In this document: piece after piece, positions 16,520-26,018 of the stretch | Numbering within the stretch: position 1 is the first letter of the stretch | Layout: each line of letters starts with the position of its first letter | DNA from: Vibrio metoecus | GTDB taxonomy: Bacteria; Pseudomonadota; Gammaproteobacteria; Enterobacterales; Vibrionaceae | Length of the DNA: 64,000 nucleotides | Direction of reading: 5' to 3' | Assembly (NCBI RefSeq): GCF_009665255.1 | Contig: NZ_CP035686.1 | Location: 2,112,001 to 2,176,000, forward strand | The notes under the pieces: model-generated | Database searches by the model: none | Told to the model about the DNA's origin: nothing | Seen by the model: the letters and a program-made list of their open reading frames with translations, nothing else | Position numbers and translations under genes: made by a program

Positions 16520-18460
16520 TTATTCTGCGTCTTTTTTCTCGCTTGATGTCGCCACATCATCCGCGATGACATCAGAGGCGGGTTCGGCTTTCACTTCAGG
16601 TTCCACCGCTTTCACTTCTGGTTGTTCTTTGGTTTGATCCGCCCAACCAGCCGGCTCACGAATCACGGGCTTACGCGCCATTAAGTCATCAATTTGACCT
16701 GCATCGATCGTTTCATACTTCATCAAGGCATCTTTCATTGCATGCATGATATCCATATTATCGATGATGATTTGGCGAGCTCGTTCGTAGTTGCGATCAA
16801 TAAGTTGTCGGACTTCGTCGTCAATCAACTTTGCAGTGTCATCAGACATGTGTTTTGTCTGTGTCACACTGCGTCCAAGGAAAACTTCGCCTTCATCTTC
16901 TGCATATAGCATAGGACCCAATTTTTCAGAGAAGCCCCATTGGGTCACCATCTTACGGGCAATTTCAGTGGCACGTTCGATATCGTTTGAAGCACCTGTT
17001 GATACTTTGTCTTTGCCGTAAATCAACTCTTCAGCCAGACGGCCACCGTACAAGCTAGAGATCATCGATTCCAGATGCTGCTTAGACATACTCACGCGAT
17101 CTTGCTCAGGCAGATACATGGTGACACCCAAAGCACGTCCACGAGGGATGATTGAAACCTTATACACAGGATCATGCTCTGGCACTAAGCGACCCACTAC
17201 CGCATGGCCCGCTTCATGGTAAGCGGTGGATTCTTTGATCTCTTCCGACATCACCATTGAACGGCGCTCTGCACCCATCATGATCTTGTCTTTTGCCAGT
17301 TCAAACTCAACCATAGAGACGTTGCGCTTGTTACCACGGGCTGCAAACAGTGCCGCTTCGTTGACTAAGTTCGCCAAATCCGCCCCCGAGAACCCCGGAG
17401 TACCACGCGCTATCAGTGATGGCTCAACATCATTCGCCAAAGGCACTTTGCGCATATGCACTTTAAGAATTTGCTCACGACCACGCACATCTGGCAGGCC
17501 CACTACCACTTGACGGTCAAAACGTCCCGGACGCAGCAATGCTGGGTCCAACACGTCAGGACGGTTGGTTGCCGCGATGACAATAATGCCTTCATTGCCT
17601 TCAAAACCATCCATCTCAACCAGCATTTGGTTGAGGGTTTGCTCACGTTCATCGTGACCACCACCAACACCTGCGCCACGTTGGCGACCCACAGCATCAA
17701 TTTCATCAATAAAAATGATGCATGGAGAGGCTTTCTTCGCTTGTTCAAACATGTCACGCACGCGAGATGCACCGACACCAACGAACATCTCTACGAAATC
17801 AGAACCCGAAATAGTAAAGAAAGGTACTTTCGCCTCACCTGCAATGGCTTTTGCTAGCAGTGTTTTACCCGTACCAGGAGGCCCCACCATTAAGACACCT
17901 GTTGGGATCTTACCGCCCAATTTTTGGAAACGGCTAGGATCGCGCAGGTAGTCCACCAGTTCTTTCACATCTTCTTTGGCTTCGTCACAACCCGCGACAT
18001 CACTGAAAGTGGTTTTTATCTGGTCTTCACTCATCATACGCGCTTTGCTCTTACCAAATGACATGGCACCTTTGCCACCGCCACCTTGCATCTGACGCAT
18101 GAAGAAGATCCAAACCCCAATCAGCAGAATCATTGGGAACCAAGAAATGAAAATAGTACCAAGCAAGCTTTGCTCTTCAGGAGGCGTGCCTTGCACTTTG
18201 ACATCTTGATTAATCAAGTCATCGAGGAGCTTTTGATCATAAACCGGCATGTAAGTTACATAACGGCTGCCCCCGCCACGACGCATGAAAGTAATTTCAC
18301 CGTTGTTGAATTGGGCTTCCTGAATCTGGCCTTGACCAACTTCCTTTACGAATGTGGTGTAGTCGACTGCTTTACCGTTGTTCTCGCCAGGGCCGAAACT
18401 CTGGAATACAGACATTAAAACGACAGCAATCACAAGCCACAGAATTAAATTTTTTGCCAT
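16520..18460 (-). CDS. ftsH: ATP-dependent zinc metalloprotease FtsH
   Basis: FtsH is a membrane-bound hexameric AAA+ protease that degrades membrane proteins and regulators such as LpxC and sigma-32. The start is ATG 18460 (MAKNLILWLVI, as in E. coli), giving 646 residues; an upstream TTG adds three residues and is not needed. It has two N-terminal helices around a periplasmic domain, Walker A GPPGTGKT, Walker B IIFIDEID, the SRH region and the zinc site HEAGH. The acidic C-terminal tail holds two VKAxEPEVKA-like repeats. rlmE is upstream, as in enterics. Confidence 0.97.
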   Translation of the reverse strand: MAKNLILWLVIAVVLMSVFQSFGPGENNGKAVDYTTFVKEVGQGQIQEAQFNNGEITFMRRGGGSRYVTYMPVYDQKLLDDLINQDVKVQGTPPEEQSLLGTIFISWFPMILLIGVWIFFMRQMQGGGGKGAMSFGKSKARMMSEDQIKTTFSDVAGCDEAKEDVKELVDYLRDPSRFQKLGGKIPTGVLMVGPPGTGKTLLAKAIAGEAKVPFFTISGSDFVEMFVGVGASRVRDMFEQAKKASPCIIFIDEIDAVGRQRGAGVGGGHDEREQTLNQMLVEMDGFEGNEGIIVIAATNRPDVLDPALLRPGRFDRQVVVGLPDVRGREQILKVHMRKVPLANDVEPSLIARGTPGFSGADLANLVNEAALFAARGNKRNVSMVEFELAKDKIMMGAERRSMVMSEEIKESTAYHEAGHAVVGRLVPEHDPVYKVSIIPRGRALGVTMYLPEQDRVSMSKQHLESMISSLYGGRLAEELIYGKDKVSTGASNDIERATEIARKMVTQWGFSEKLGPMLYAEDEGEVFLGRSVTQTKHMSDDTAKLIDDEVRQLIDRNYERARQIIIDNMDIMHAMKDALMKYETIDAGQIDDLMARKPVIREPAGWADQTKEQPEVKAVEPEVKAEPASDVIADDVATSSEKKDAE

Positions 18461-18569
18461 GTCACTCAAGGTGTAAGCCTCTCGATAACTAATTGTAATT
18501 AAAAGGTAGGGTACTACAGTTTATAGCTAGCGGCTATAGGTTCAACTTGGGCACCAAATGGTGAAATAG

Positions 18570-19199
18570 TTAACCTTTGTAACCAGTCGCTACGATAAAA
18601 ACTTCGCGTGAACGTGATCGAGATGAGTCCGGTTTACGAATTTTAACCACTTTAAACAGGTCTCTGACTGCTTTGACATAATCATCAAAGCCCTCTCCTT
18701 GAAACACTTTCACCACAAAACTACCATTCTGAGCCAGAACTTGTCGACACATATCCAGTGCCAATTCGACAAGGTACATAGCCCGCGGTTGGTCAACCGA
18801 TAGGTTCCCCGCCATATTCGGTGCCATATCAGACATCACCACATCAACCATCTCTGGTTGAATACGCTCCAGTAATGCATTCAATACGGCTTCTTCACGG
18901 AAATCTCCTTGCAAGAAAGAAACACCGGCAATGGATTCCATCGGTAAAAGGTCGCAAGCAATCACTCGACCACTATCACCCACGACTTTCGCAGCAAACT
19001 GTGACCATCCACCTGGTGCAGCACCAAGATCGACGACAGTCATACCAGCTTTTAGTAGTTTGTCTTTATTTTGGATCTCTTCTATTTTGAAGATAGCACG
19101 AGAACGAAAGCCTTTCTTCCTCGCTTCGTTAGCATATTTGTCGTCAAAATGCTCTTTTAACCAGCGAGTTGAGCTCGCCGAGTGTTTCTGTTTACTCAT
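18570..19199 (-). CDS. rlmE: 23S rRNA (U2552-2'-O) methyltransferase
   Basis: RlmE (RrmJ/FtsJ) methylates U2552 in the A loop of 23S rRNA at a late step of 50S assembly and is heat-shock controlled in E. coli. The 209-residue protein has the SAM loop DLGAAPGGWSQ and the catalytic triad Lys38, Asp124 and Lys164, all at E. coli numbering. An AGGAAC ribosome site precedes the ATG. It lies upstream of ftsH on the same strand and diverges from yhbY. Confidence 0.97.
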   Translation of the reverse strand: MSKQKHSASSTRWLKEHFDDKYANEARKKGFRSRAIFKIEEIQNKDKLLKAGMTVVDLGAAPGGWSQFAAKVVGDSGRVIACDLLPMESIAGVSFLQGDFREEAVLNALLERIQPEMVDVVMSDMAPNMAGNLSVDQPRAMYLVELALDMCRQVLAQNGSFVVKVFQGEGFDDYVKAVRDLFKVVKIRKPDSSRSRSREVFIVATGYKG

Positions 19200-19318
19200 T
19201 TTGTTCCTAACTCAGTCACCGCTATCCAAGAAAGTCTGGTAGAAAATATAGTCTTCTAGAATAGATGGCGTTAAAATGACGGTTTTCAACCCTAATATTA
19301 AATAAATTTGGCCGCGTA

Positions 19319-19615
19319 ATGAACCTAAGCAACAAACAAAAGCAGCATCTGAAAGCCTTGGCACACAACTTAAAACCTGTTGTGTTAATGGGCGCAAACG
19401 GATTAACAGAAGCTGTGCTAGCGGAAATCGAAATTGCGCTCGATCACCACGAACTGATTAAAGTGAAAGTCGTTTCGGAAGATCGTGAGACTAAGCAATT
19501 GATCGTTGACGCAATTGTTCGTGAAACTGGTGCCGAAAAAGTACAGGTAATTGGTAAAGTTCTGGTACTTTATCGCCAGTCTCAGCAACGCAAGATCGAA
19601 TTGCCGCGCAAATAA
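19319..19615 (+). CDS. yhbY: YhbY, CRM-domain ribosome assembly protein
   Basis: This is a 98-residue protein of one CRM domain, with the RNA-binding loop VVLMGANGLTEAVLAEIE and the signature ALDHHELIKVKV. It associates with pre-50S particles in E. coli. It diverges from rlmE across 119 bases that must hold both promoters, and it is convergent with greA, sharing a bidirectional terminator. The ribosome site is poor. Confidence 0.94.
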   Translation: MNLSNKQKQHLKALAHNLKPVVLMGANGLTEAVLAEIEIALDHHELIKVKVVSEDRETKQLIVDAIVRETGAEKVQVIGKVLVLYRQSQQRKIELPRK

Positions 19616-19632
19616 TCAGCCATTGGATGAAC

Positions 19633-19659
19633 AAAAAAGGTCGCATTAGCGACCTTTTT
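19633..19659. terminator. Bidirectional terminator between yhbY and greA
   Basis: AAAAAAGGTCGC, ATTA, GCGACCTTTTT, with A and T runs on both sides. Confidence 0.88.
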
Positions 19660-19678
19660 ACTTTTTGAATGATCGAGC

Positions 19679-20152
19679 TTATAGGTATTCAACGCGATCG
19701 ATTTCGAAATCTTTATTGCCACCTGGGGTAACAATCGCAACCTCGTCACCTTCCATCTTACCAATCAAGCCACGAGCAATCGGTGAGTTAACCGAAATAC
19801 GGCCAGATTTAATATCCGCTTCATCATCTCCAACGATTTGATACGTTTTCTCTTCATCTGTATTGACATCGATCACTGTCACGGTCGCACCAAAAATGAC
19901 TTTACCGTTGTTTTCCATTGTAGTGACATCAATCACTTGGGCGACAGACAGCTTGTATTCAATATCACGAATTTGCGCTTCACAGATCCCTTGCTCTTCA
20001 CGTGCCGCATGGTATTCCGCATTCTCTTTGAGATCACCCAATTCGCGAGCTTCCGCAATCGCTTCTGTAATTTTTGGTCTGAGCTTTAACAGTCTATCGA
20101 GTTCTTCACGTAGGAGTTTCTCACCACGTAATGTCATTGGAACTTTTTCCAT
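19679..20152 (-). CDS. greA: Transcription elongation factor GreA
   Basis: GreA rescues backtracked RNA polymerase by stimulating transcript cleavage. The 157-residue protein has the N-terminal coiled coil with its tip acidic residues in ELGDLKENAEYHAARE (Asp and Glu reach the active site) and a globular C-terminal domain with SVNSPIARGLIG. An AGAGGTAG ribosome site precedes the ATG. A 555-base non-coding stretch separates it from divergent ompU. Confidence 0.97.
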   Translation of the reverse strand: MEKVPMTLRGEKLLREELDRLLKLRPKITEAIAEARELGDLKENAEYHAAREEQGICEAQIRDIEYKLSVAQVIDVTTMENNGKVIFGATVTVIDVNTDEEKTYQIVGDDEADIKSGRISVNSPIARGLIGKMEGDEVAIVTPGGNKDFEIDRVEYL

Positions 20153-20707
20153 CGTCTACCTCTGCGCCAAAGTTTTCTTTGGACAATAAAAAGATTCCCA
20201 ACATCCTAAATCGGGTCGGGTCAGTGTTGAACCATTTTGATTAATCGAAAGTGTAAACAAAGTTAAGAGCTAAATCATCCAAATTCAAGATTTGCGAGGC
20301 GAATTTACTCAAAATCCAATTTTCACATTTTATATGTGATCTTTAGCACAATTAGATCGTGTGTATTTTGCTCAATATCGGTAAAAAAAAATAAAAAATA
20401 CAACTTATTGAATAAAAAAGAAAAACTAATAAAACGAAAACAAATCCATATAAAACAATACTTTGACAATTTTTTACCAACAATAAAACACTGTTCATAA
20501 GTCTGATTTATATCATTTTACTAACTGATAGCGGAACTTTGGGAGTAAAAAAATAGCCACGAAAATGGCTGAACCATCAAATTTCTTATGCTTTATGGTT
20601 TCAACACAACAGTGACCAATGAAGCTTGATGCATCACCTATTTCGATTGACGTGGCTTACGTCGTACAAAAATCAAATTTATGGACAATAAATTAGGACT
20701 TAATAAG
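20153..20707 (+). promoter_or_regulatory. AT-rich ompU control region and long leader
   Basis: There is no gene in these 555 bases. About 20370-20470 is very rich in A tracts, as expected for H-NS and ToxR control of ompU in V. cholerae (established for that species, not shown here). A TTGACA lies at 20463-20468, with a loose -10 downstream. Small hairpins in the presumed leader are AGCCA/TGGCT near 20553-20568 and GACGT/ACGTC near 20649-20663. The exact start of transcription cannot be fixed by eye. Confidence 0.55.
20335..20350. promoter_or_regulatory. Candidate CRP site upstream of ompU
   Basis: TGTGATCTTTAGCACA has TGTGA-N6-GCACA, nine of ten conserved CRP half-site bases with correct spacing. 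It could serve ompU or divergent greA. Confidence 0.5.
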
Positions 20708-21691
20708 ATGAACAAGACTCTAATTGCTCTTGCTGTTTCAGCTGCTGCAGTGGCTACTGGTGTAAATGCTGGCGAAATCTACAATAAAGATGGCGCTTCT
20801 CTGACTATGGGTGGCCGTGCTGAAGCACGCCTATCTTTAAAAGACGGTAAAGCAGATGATAAATCTCGTGTACGTCTAAACTTCCTAGGTAAAGTGGCTA
20901 TCAATGACAGCCTGTACGGCGTTGGCTTCTATGAAGGTGAGTTTACTACTGACGACCAAGGTACAAACGCGTCTAACAACAACCTAGACAACCGTTACAC
21001 TTATGCAGGTATGGGCGGTACTTACGGTGAAGTAACTTACGGTAAAAACGATGGTGCATTAGGCGTAATCACTGACTTTACCGATATCATGGCTTACCAC
21101 GGTGCGAATGGTACTTACAAACTGGCAGTGGCAGATCGTGTCGACAACATGCTGGCTTACAAGGGTCAATTTGGTGACCTAGGTGTTAAAGCAAGCTACC
21201 GTTTTGCTGATCGTCAAGAGTCAGCAAATTCAATCACTAAAAATGAACAAGATGGCTACTCTCTATCTGCTATCTACGCCTTTGGTGATACTGGTTTCAA
21301 TGTAGGTGCGGGTTACGCAGATCAAGATACAGCAGATCAATACATTCTTGCTGCATCTTACGCTTTCTCTGATTTCTACTTCGCTGGTGCTTTCGTTGAT
21401 GGTCAAGATAAGCCAGCAAATGCAGCAAAAACAGACAAAACTGGTTATGAGTTAGCAGCTAAATACACAATGGATCAAACCGTATTTACAACAACTTATA
21501 ACTACCAAGAAGAAAAAACTTCTGGTGTGAAGAGCGACAATGCTGACTTCATCGCAATTGATGCAACTTACTACTTTAAGCCAAACTTCCGCTCTTATGT
21601 CTCTTATAACTTTAACCTGCTAGATGCAGATAAAGTTGGTAAGACTAAAGCAGAAGACGAACTGGCTATCGGTCTACGTTACGACTTCTAA
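20708..21691 (+). CDS. ompU: Outer-membrane porin OmpU
   Basis: OmpU is the major general porin, a trimer of 16-stranded barrels, regulated by ToxR and linked to bile and antimicrobial peptide resistance. The start is ATG 20708 (MNKTLIALAVS); an in-frame ATG at 20681 gives an unlikely leader extension. The signal peptide is cut after VNA (residue 21), leaving about 306 residues that end in the barrel signature RYDF. Segments such as GGRAEARLSLKDGKA and DNRYTYAGMGGTYGEVTYG match V. cholerae OmpU. The mature N-terminus (GEIYNKDGASL) and several loops differ from and are shorter than the pandemic form as I recall it. A terminator follows. Confidence 0.95.
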   Translation: MNKTLIALAVSAAAVATGVNAGEIYNKDGASLTMGGRAEARLSLKDGKADDKSRVRLNFLGKVAINDSLYGVGFYEGEFTTDDQGTNASNNNLDNRYTYAGMGGTYGEVTYGKNDGALGVITDFTDIMAYHGANGTYKLAVADRVDNMLAYKGQFGDLGVKASYRFADRQESANSITKNEQDGYSLSAIYAFGDTGFNVGAGYADQDTADQYILAASYAFSDFYFAGAFVDGQDKPANAAKTDKTGYELAAKYTMDQTVFTTTYNYQEEKTSGVKSDNADFIAIDATYYFKPNFRSYVSYNFNLLDADKVGKTKAEDELAIGLRYDF

Positions 21692-21715
21692 TTGTTGACT
21701 TAAAGTCACACGCCA

Positions 21716-21742
21716 AACGCCTGCTCACTAGCAGGCGTTTTT
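21716..21742 (+). terminator. ompU terminator
   Basis: AACGCCTGC, TCACTA, GCAGGCGTTTTT, 25 bases past the ompU stop. Confidence 0.9.
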
Positions 21743-21789
21743 CTATCTGGCTATACTTTCGCAACTGCCCTTTCTGGAAGTTTTTGGTT

Positions 21790-23235
21790 ATGCCGTTTTC
21801 ATCCTCGCCAATTTGGCGACTTGTTTTTTGTTTTGCTCTCTTTTTGCCAAGCACCCATGCGGAAACTCAATTCAGTTCGGCTACGGATCAACTTCCCGCT
21901 GGAGCTCGTTATGCATTACTGATTGAGGATATCAGCTCAAAACAAACCATTCTCGATCTGAATACGCATCTTTATTATCCCCCTGCGAGCACACAAAAAA
22001 TTCTAACCGCCCTCGCTGCCAAACTCGAATTGGGCGATGAGTTTCGCTTTCGCACAGAATTAATTCGCTCTGGTGACGATTGGGCTATTCGTTTTTCAGG
22101 AGATCCCACTTTCACCACGGCAGATCTCACCGCGTTACTTAAGCAGCTTAAGTCACAAACAGGTGGGAAAATTGAAGGTGACTTATGGTTAGATAACAGC
22201 ATTTTTAGCGGTTACGAACGTGCGGTTGGTTGGCCTTGGGATATTCTGGGTGTTTGCTATAGCGCTCCTGCCAGTGCCATCAATTTAGATGGCAATTGTA
22301 TCCAAGCGTCTATTTATACTGAGCCACAAGGACGAACTCGCGTGTACGTACCGGAGCAGTATCCGGTACATGTTCAAACACGGGCCATCAGCGTCAGTAA
22401 AAATGAGCAAGAAAGCCTACTGTGTGATTTAGAACTCACTGCAACCTCAGAAAACCACTACCAACTAGCAGGATGCCTAACTCAAAGAGATAAACCATTA
22501 CCACTAAAATTTGCCGTGCAAGATACTGGGTTGTATGCCCAGCGCATCGTCTATCGCTTACTGGCACAGCTCAATATCGAACTCAAAGGCGAAGTAAAGG
22601 TGGGCAATTCTGCATTTAACCAACCTCAGAAAGTCGCTTATCATCAATCTGAACCCTTACCAGTGCTGCTAAAAACGATGCTGCAAGAATCGGACAACCT
22701 GATTGCAGACACATTAACAAAAACTTTAGGTCACCGTTTTTATCTACAACCCGGCAGCTTCTCGAATGGCACTCAAGCCATCAAACAGGTTTTTTATTCG
22801 AGAACAGGCATCTCATTAGAAGACACCCAATTAGCCGATGGCTCTGGCCTCTCTCGGAATAATCGAATGCGCCCACAGGTCATGATCGAGACATTGCGCT
22901 ACCTTTACCAACATGATGAGCAACTAGGCTTGATTGCTCTGCTACCTTCGGCAGGGGAATCTGGCACACTGCAATATCGCCGTAGCATGCGTGCGCCTCA
23001 AATGAGTGGACAAATGAAAGCCAAGAGTGGTTCGTTGTATGGCACGTATAATATGGTGGGATTCGTTGTCGATGAAAACCATCGCCCAACCACACTTTTC
23101 GTACAATTTGTGACTGACTATTTCCCGCCCAAAAATGGCGCCCAAGCTGCGGTTGAGCCACCAATCGTTCAATTTGAAACACAGCTTTATCAGGAGCTTA
23201 TCCAGCTCAATCGTTTAGCGTCTAAACCCCATTGA
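21790..23235 (+). CDS. dacB: D-alanyl-D-alanine carboxypeptidase/endopeptidase (PBP4)
   Basis: This periplasmic class C penicillin-binding protein trims peptidoglycan cross-links. ATG 21790 follows a GGAAG site; an in-frame TTG lies two codons earlier. The 481-residue precursor has a signal peptide ending STHA (about 24 residues). The three catalytic motifs are present: STQK with Ser67 and Lys70, SDN in LQESDNLIAD, and KSG in MKAKSGSLYGTYNM. The large insert after the first motif is typical of PBP4. It converges with tyrS. Confidence 0.96.
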   Translation: MPFSSSPIWRLVFCFALFLPSTHAETQFSSATDQLPAGARYALLIEDISSKQTILDLNTHLYYPPASTQKILTALAAKLELGDEFRFRTELIRSGDDWAIRFSGDPTFTTADLTALLKQLKSQTGGKIEGDLWLDNSIFSGYERAVGWPWDILGVCYSAPASAINLDGNCIQASIYTEPQGRTRVYVPEQYPVHVQTRAISVSKNEQESLLCDLELTATSENHYQLAGCLTQRDKPLPLKFAVQDTGLYAQRIVYRLLAQLNIELKGEVKVGNSAFNQPQKVAYHQSEPLPVLLKTMLQESDNLIADTLTKTLGHRFYLQPGSFSNGTQAIKQVFYSRTGISLEDTQLADGSGLSRNNRMRPQVMIETLRYLYQHDEQLGLIALLPSAGESGTLQYRRSMRAPQMSGQMKAKSGSLYGTYNMVGFVVDENHRPTTLFVQFVTDYFPPKNGAQAAVEPPIVQFETQLYQELIQLNRLASKPH

Positions 23236-23281
23236 GCCGATTCCCCTTTTCAGCGCCAACTACAAGGATTCAAATACGGTT

Positions 23282-23328
23282 CACAAGACAATAAAAAAGC
23301 GCCTTAGGCGCTTTTTTATTGTCTTGTG
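23282..23328. terminator. Long bidirectional terminator, dacB/tyrS
   Basis: Two perfect 23-base arms flank a single T at 23305. The core is AAAAAAGCGCCT/AGGCGCTTTTTT, extended by CACAAGACAAT on each side. It serves both convergent genes. Confidence 0.9.
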
Positions 23329-23333
23329 CTAGC

Positions 23334-24521
23334 TTACTTAATGGTAACGCGAGCAAACTTACGCTTACCCACTTGATAAACCGATGTGCCACAAGCAGGT
23401 ACGAGTTTCGCATCCTCTAACTTCTCGCCATCAAGCTTCACGGCACCTTGCTTAATCATGCGCAGAGCATCCGATGTCGATCCCACTAATCCTGCCTCTT
23501 TCAACAGATTTGAAATCGCAATACCGGCAGCAAATTCAAACTCCGGCATTTCCTCTGGCATTGCGCCTTTTTGGAAGCGGTTGATGAACTCTTGTTCTGC
23601 GGCATCCGCATCTGCTTCACTATGGAAACGAGCAATAATCTCTTTTGCTAACAAGATTTTGATGTCTCGAGGATTTGTGCCATTTTTCACATCAGCTTTG
23701 AACTGAGCAATTTGTTCTAATGGGCGGAAAGAGAGCAGCTCGTAGTAGCTCCACATCAAATCATCAGAGATCGACATGATCTTGCCAAACATTTCGCTCG
23801 GTGCTTCACTCACACCAATGTAGTTGTGCGCTGATTTGGACATTTTCTTTTCGCCATCCAATCCTACCAGCAGCGGCATCATCAATACGACTTGTGGTTT
23901 TTGACCATTGGATTTTTGTAGTTCACGCCCCATCAGCAAGTTGAACTTCTGGTCGGTACCGCCTAGCTCAACGTCCGTCTCCATAGCCACTGAGTCATAA
24001 CCTTGCAGTAATGGGTACATAAACTCATGGATCGCAATCGGCTGACCATTGTTGTAACGCTTTTTAAAGTCATCACGTTCTAACATACGAGCAACAGTCT
24101 GGTTTGAAGCGAGGCGGATCATACCTTCTGCACCCAGTTGTGATAACCATTCTGAGTTAAATTGGATCTTGGTTTTCGCCGGATCAAGAATCTTAAATAC
24201 TTGCTGTTTATAGGTTTCCGCATTACGCAGAACGTCTTCACGAGTCAACGGTGGGCGTGTGGTATTTTTTCCTGTTGGATCGCCCACCATACCGGTAAAG
24301 TCACCAATCAAAAATGTTACGTCATGACCCAAATCCTGGAAAGTACGAAGCTTATTGAGGATTACCGTGTGGCCTAGATGGATATCCGGAGCCGTTGGGT
24401 CTGCACCCAGTTTAATTCGCAGCGGACGGTTTTCTTTGAGCTTCGCGATCAACTCTTCTTCAGGGATCAGCTCTTCAACACCACGTTTAATCTCAGCTAA
24501 AGCGGCTTCAATACTCGCCAT
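23334..24521 (-). CDS. tyrS: Tyrosyl-tRNA synthetase, 395-residue type
   Basis: This class I synthetase charges tRNA-Tyr. It has the HIGH-type motif HLGH (48-51), the KMSKS loop in GEKKMSKSAHN and a C-terminal S4 RNA-binding domain (about 330-395). At 395 residues it belongs to the shorter TyrZ-like branch rather than the 424-residue E. coli type. As I recall, V. cholerae carries two tyrS genes, and this would be the second. A GGGAG site precedes the ATG. It diverges from the M23 endopeptidase gene across 130 bases. Confidence 0.95.
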   Translation of the reverse strand: MASIEAALAEIKRGVEELIPEEELIAKLKENRPLRIKLGADPTAPDIHLGHTVILNKLRTFQDLGHDVTFLIGDFTGMVGDPTGKNTTRPPLTREDVLRNAETYKQQVFKILDPAKTKIQFNSEWLSQLGAEGMIRLASNQTVARMLERDDFKKRYNNGQPIAIHEFMYPLLQGYDSVAMETDVELGGTDQKFNLLMGRELQKSNGQKPQVVLMMPLLVGLDGEKKMSKSAHNYIGVSEAPSEMFGKIMSISDDLMWSYYELLSFRPLEQIAQFKADVKNGTNPRDIKILLAKEIIARFHSEADADAAEQEFINRFQKGAMPEEMPEFEFAAGIAISNLLKEAGLVGSTSDALRMIKQGAVKLDGEKLEDAKLVPACGTSVYQVGKRKFARVTIK

Positions 24522-24651
24522 TCTTGTTCACTCCCACAGATTTGGCAAAAATTTGATAGTGGAACATATTACTTGAATAGCGATGCATTTTGAAACCAGT
24601 TAGACTACCCGACAGCGATTTTGTTAATAATTAAATGAATTTGAACTGAAT

Positions 24652-25950
24652 ATGCTTTCACTTTTCACTCGTCTTCCGTGGCTGCACCGTGTGTTAATCA
24701 CCGTTTTTAGTGCCGTCATTGCCTTCGCCGTTTTTTTTCTTCCTAATGCTGAACGTTTACATAAACCGGAATCTCAATTAGAAGTCGGACGTCATTATCC
24801 ACTTTCTCTTGATAACCAGCTACTTTCAACCACTAATGAGACAGAAGCTCCTAGTGCTCTACTGCGTTGGGAGGTTTATCAAGTACGCAATGGTGAAAGT
24901 GCTGCCGTCTTGTTCCAGCGTGCCGGGCTATCTTCTCGCGTACTGTATGAATTAACGTCCAGTAATAGTGACATCAACAGCCAACTCTCCAAGTTAATGC
25001 CCAAAGATGAATTGAAATTCGGATTTGATGAAAATAACCAATTAGTAAAACTCAAACGCACAATCAGTCCTTACGAAACCTTTGTCATCACTCGTTCTGA
25101 ATCAGGCTTTACGTCAGAGTTTGATAAGAAAGAGATCTTCTACCAATACAACTATGCAGAAGCAAAAATCACCTCTAGCTTCTGGAATGCAGGTATGTCA
25201 GCGGGTTTAAGCGCCAATCAAATTATGGAACTCGCAGGATTGTTCGGTTGGGATATCGATTTTGCCCTCGATATCCGTGAGGGAGATCAGTTCAAATTGC
25301 TGTACCAAGAAAACATAGTAGAAGGTGCCGTTATCGGTCGCGGTAATATTATTGCCGCAACATTTACCAACCAAGGGTCTACTTTTACGGCCATTCTAGA
25401 TGACAACACAGGTAACTATTACGATGAGAATGGTCGCGCGATGAAAAAAGCCTTTTTGCGCTCTCCTCTCGATTTTCGCCGTGTATCTTCTAACTTTAAC
25501 CCTCGTCGCCTCCATCCCGTCACGGGGCAAGTTAAAGCGCACCGAGGTACTGATTACGCAGCGCCTGTAGGCACCCCAATCTGGGCGGCAGGCGATGGCG
25601 TGGTTGAAAAATCAAGCTACAACCAATTTAACGGTAACTATGTCTATATCCGCCACAGTAATACTTACATAACGAAATACTTGCACTTGCAACGCCGACT
25701 GGTCAAAACAGGGCAACGTGTAAAACAAGGACAAAGTATTGGTACACTAGGAGGCACTGGGCGTGTTACCGGACCACATTTACACTACGAATTCTTAGTG
25801 AACGGCGTGCATAAAAACCCTCGTACGGTTGAATTGCCACAAGCGCAATCACTGAGTGGTAAAGCCAAAGAAACCTTTATTGCTAACGCCAAACAGCGCA
25901 TGGCCAAACTGGAACGTTATAGCCAACTGCTGTATGCCAACCAAAAATAA
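24652..25950 (+). CDS. shyC: M23 family peptidoglycan DD-endopeptidase, probably ShyC
   Basis: This 432-residue protein is anchored by an N-terminal helix (about 12-28, VLITVFSAVIAFAVFFLP). It has an OapA/LysM-like region (about 60-130) and a C-terminal LytM domain with the zinc motifs HRGTDYAAPVGTP and HLHYEF. Such enzymes cut D-Ala-mDAP cross-links so that the wall can expand. In V. cholerae three related enzymes are called ShyA, ShyB and ShyC; I believe this locus is ShyC, from memory of VC0630. All zinc ligands are present, so it should be active. A terminator follows. Confidence 0.88.
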   Translation: MLSLFTRLPWLHRVLITVFSAVIAFAVFFLPNAERLHKPESQLEVGRHYPLSLDNQLLSTTNETEAPSALLRWEVYQVRNGESAAVLFQRAGLSSRVLYELTSSNSDINSQLSKLMPKDELKFGFDENNQLVKLKRTISPYETFVITRSESGFTSEFDKKEIFYQYNYAEAKITSSFWNAGMSAGLSANQIMELAGLFGWDIDFALDIREGDQFKLLYQENIVEGAVIGRGNIIAATFTNQGSTFTAILDDNTGNYYDENGRAMKKAFLRSPLDFRRVSSNFNPRRLHPVTGQVKAHRGTDYAAPVGTPIWAAGDGVVEKSSYNQFNGNYVYIRHSNTYITKYLHLQRRLVKTGQRVKQGQSIGTLGGTGRVTGPHLHYEFLVNGVHKNPRTVELPQAQSLSGKAKETFIANAKQRMAKLERYSQLLYANQK

Positions 25951-25973
25951 CGGCTTCCTATTCCCCTAAAAAT

Positions 25974-25997
25974 AAGGCCAGCATTTCGCTGGCCTTA
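25974..25997. terminator. Terminator between shyC and vexF
   Basis: AAGGCCAGC, ATTTC, GCTGGCCTT, between convergent genes. T tails are short on both sides. Confidence 0.75.
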
Positions 25998-26018
25998 ATG
26001 ATTTGGGAAAGATGAAGA

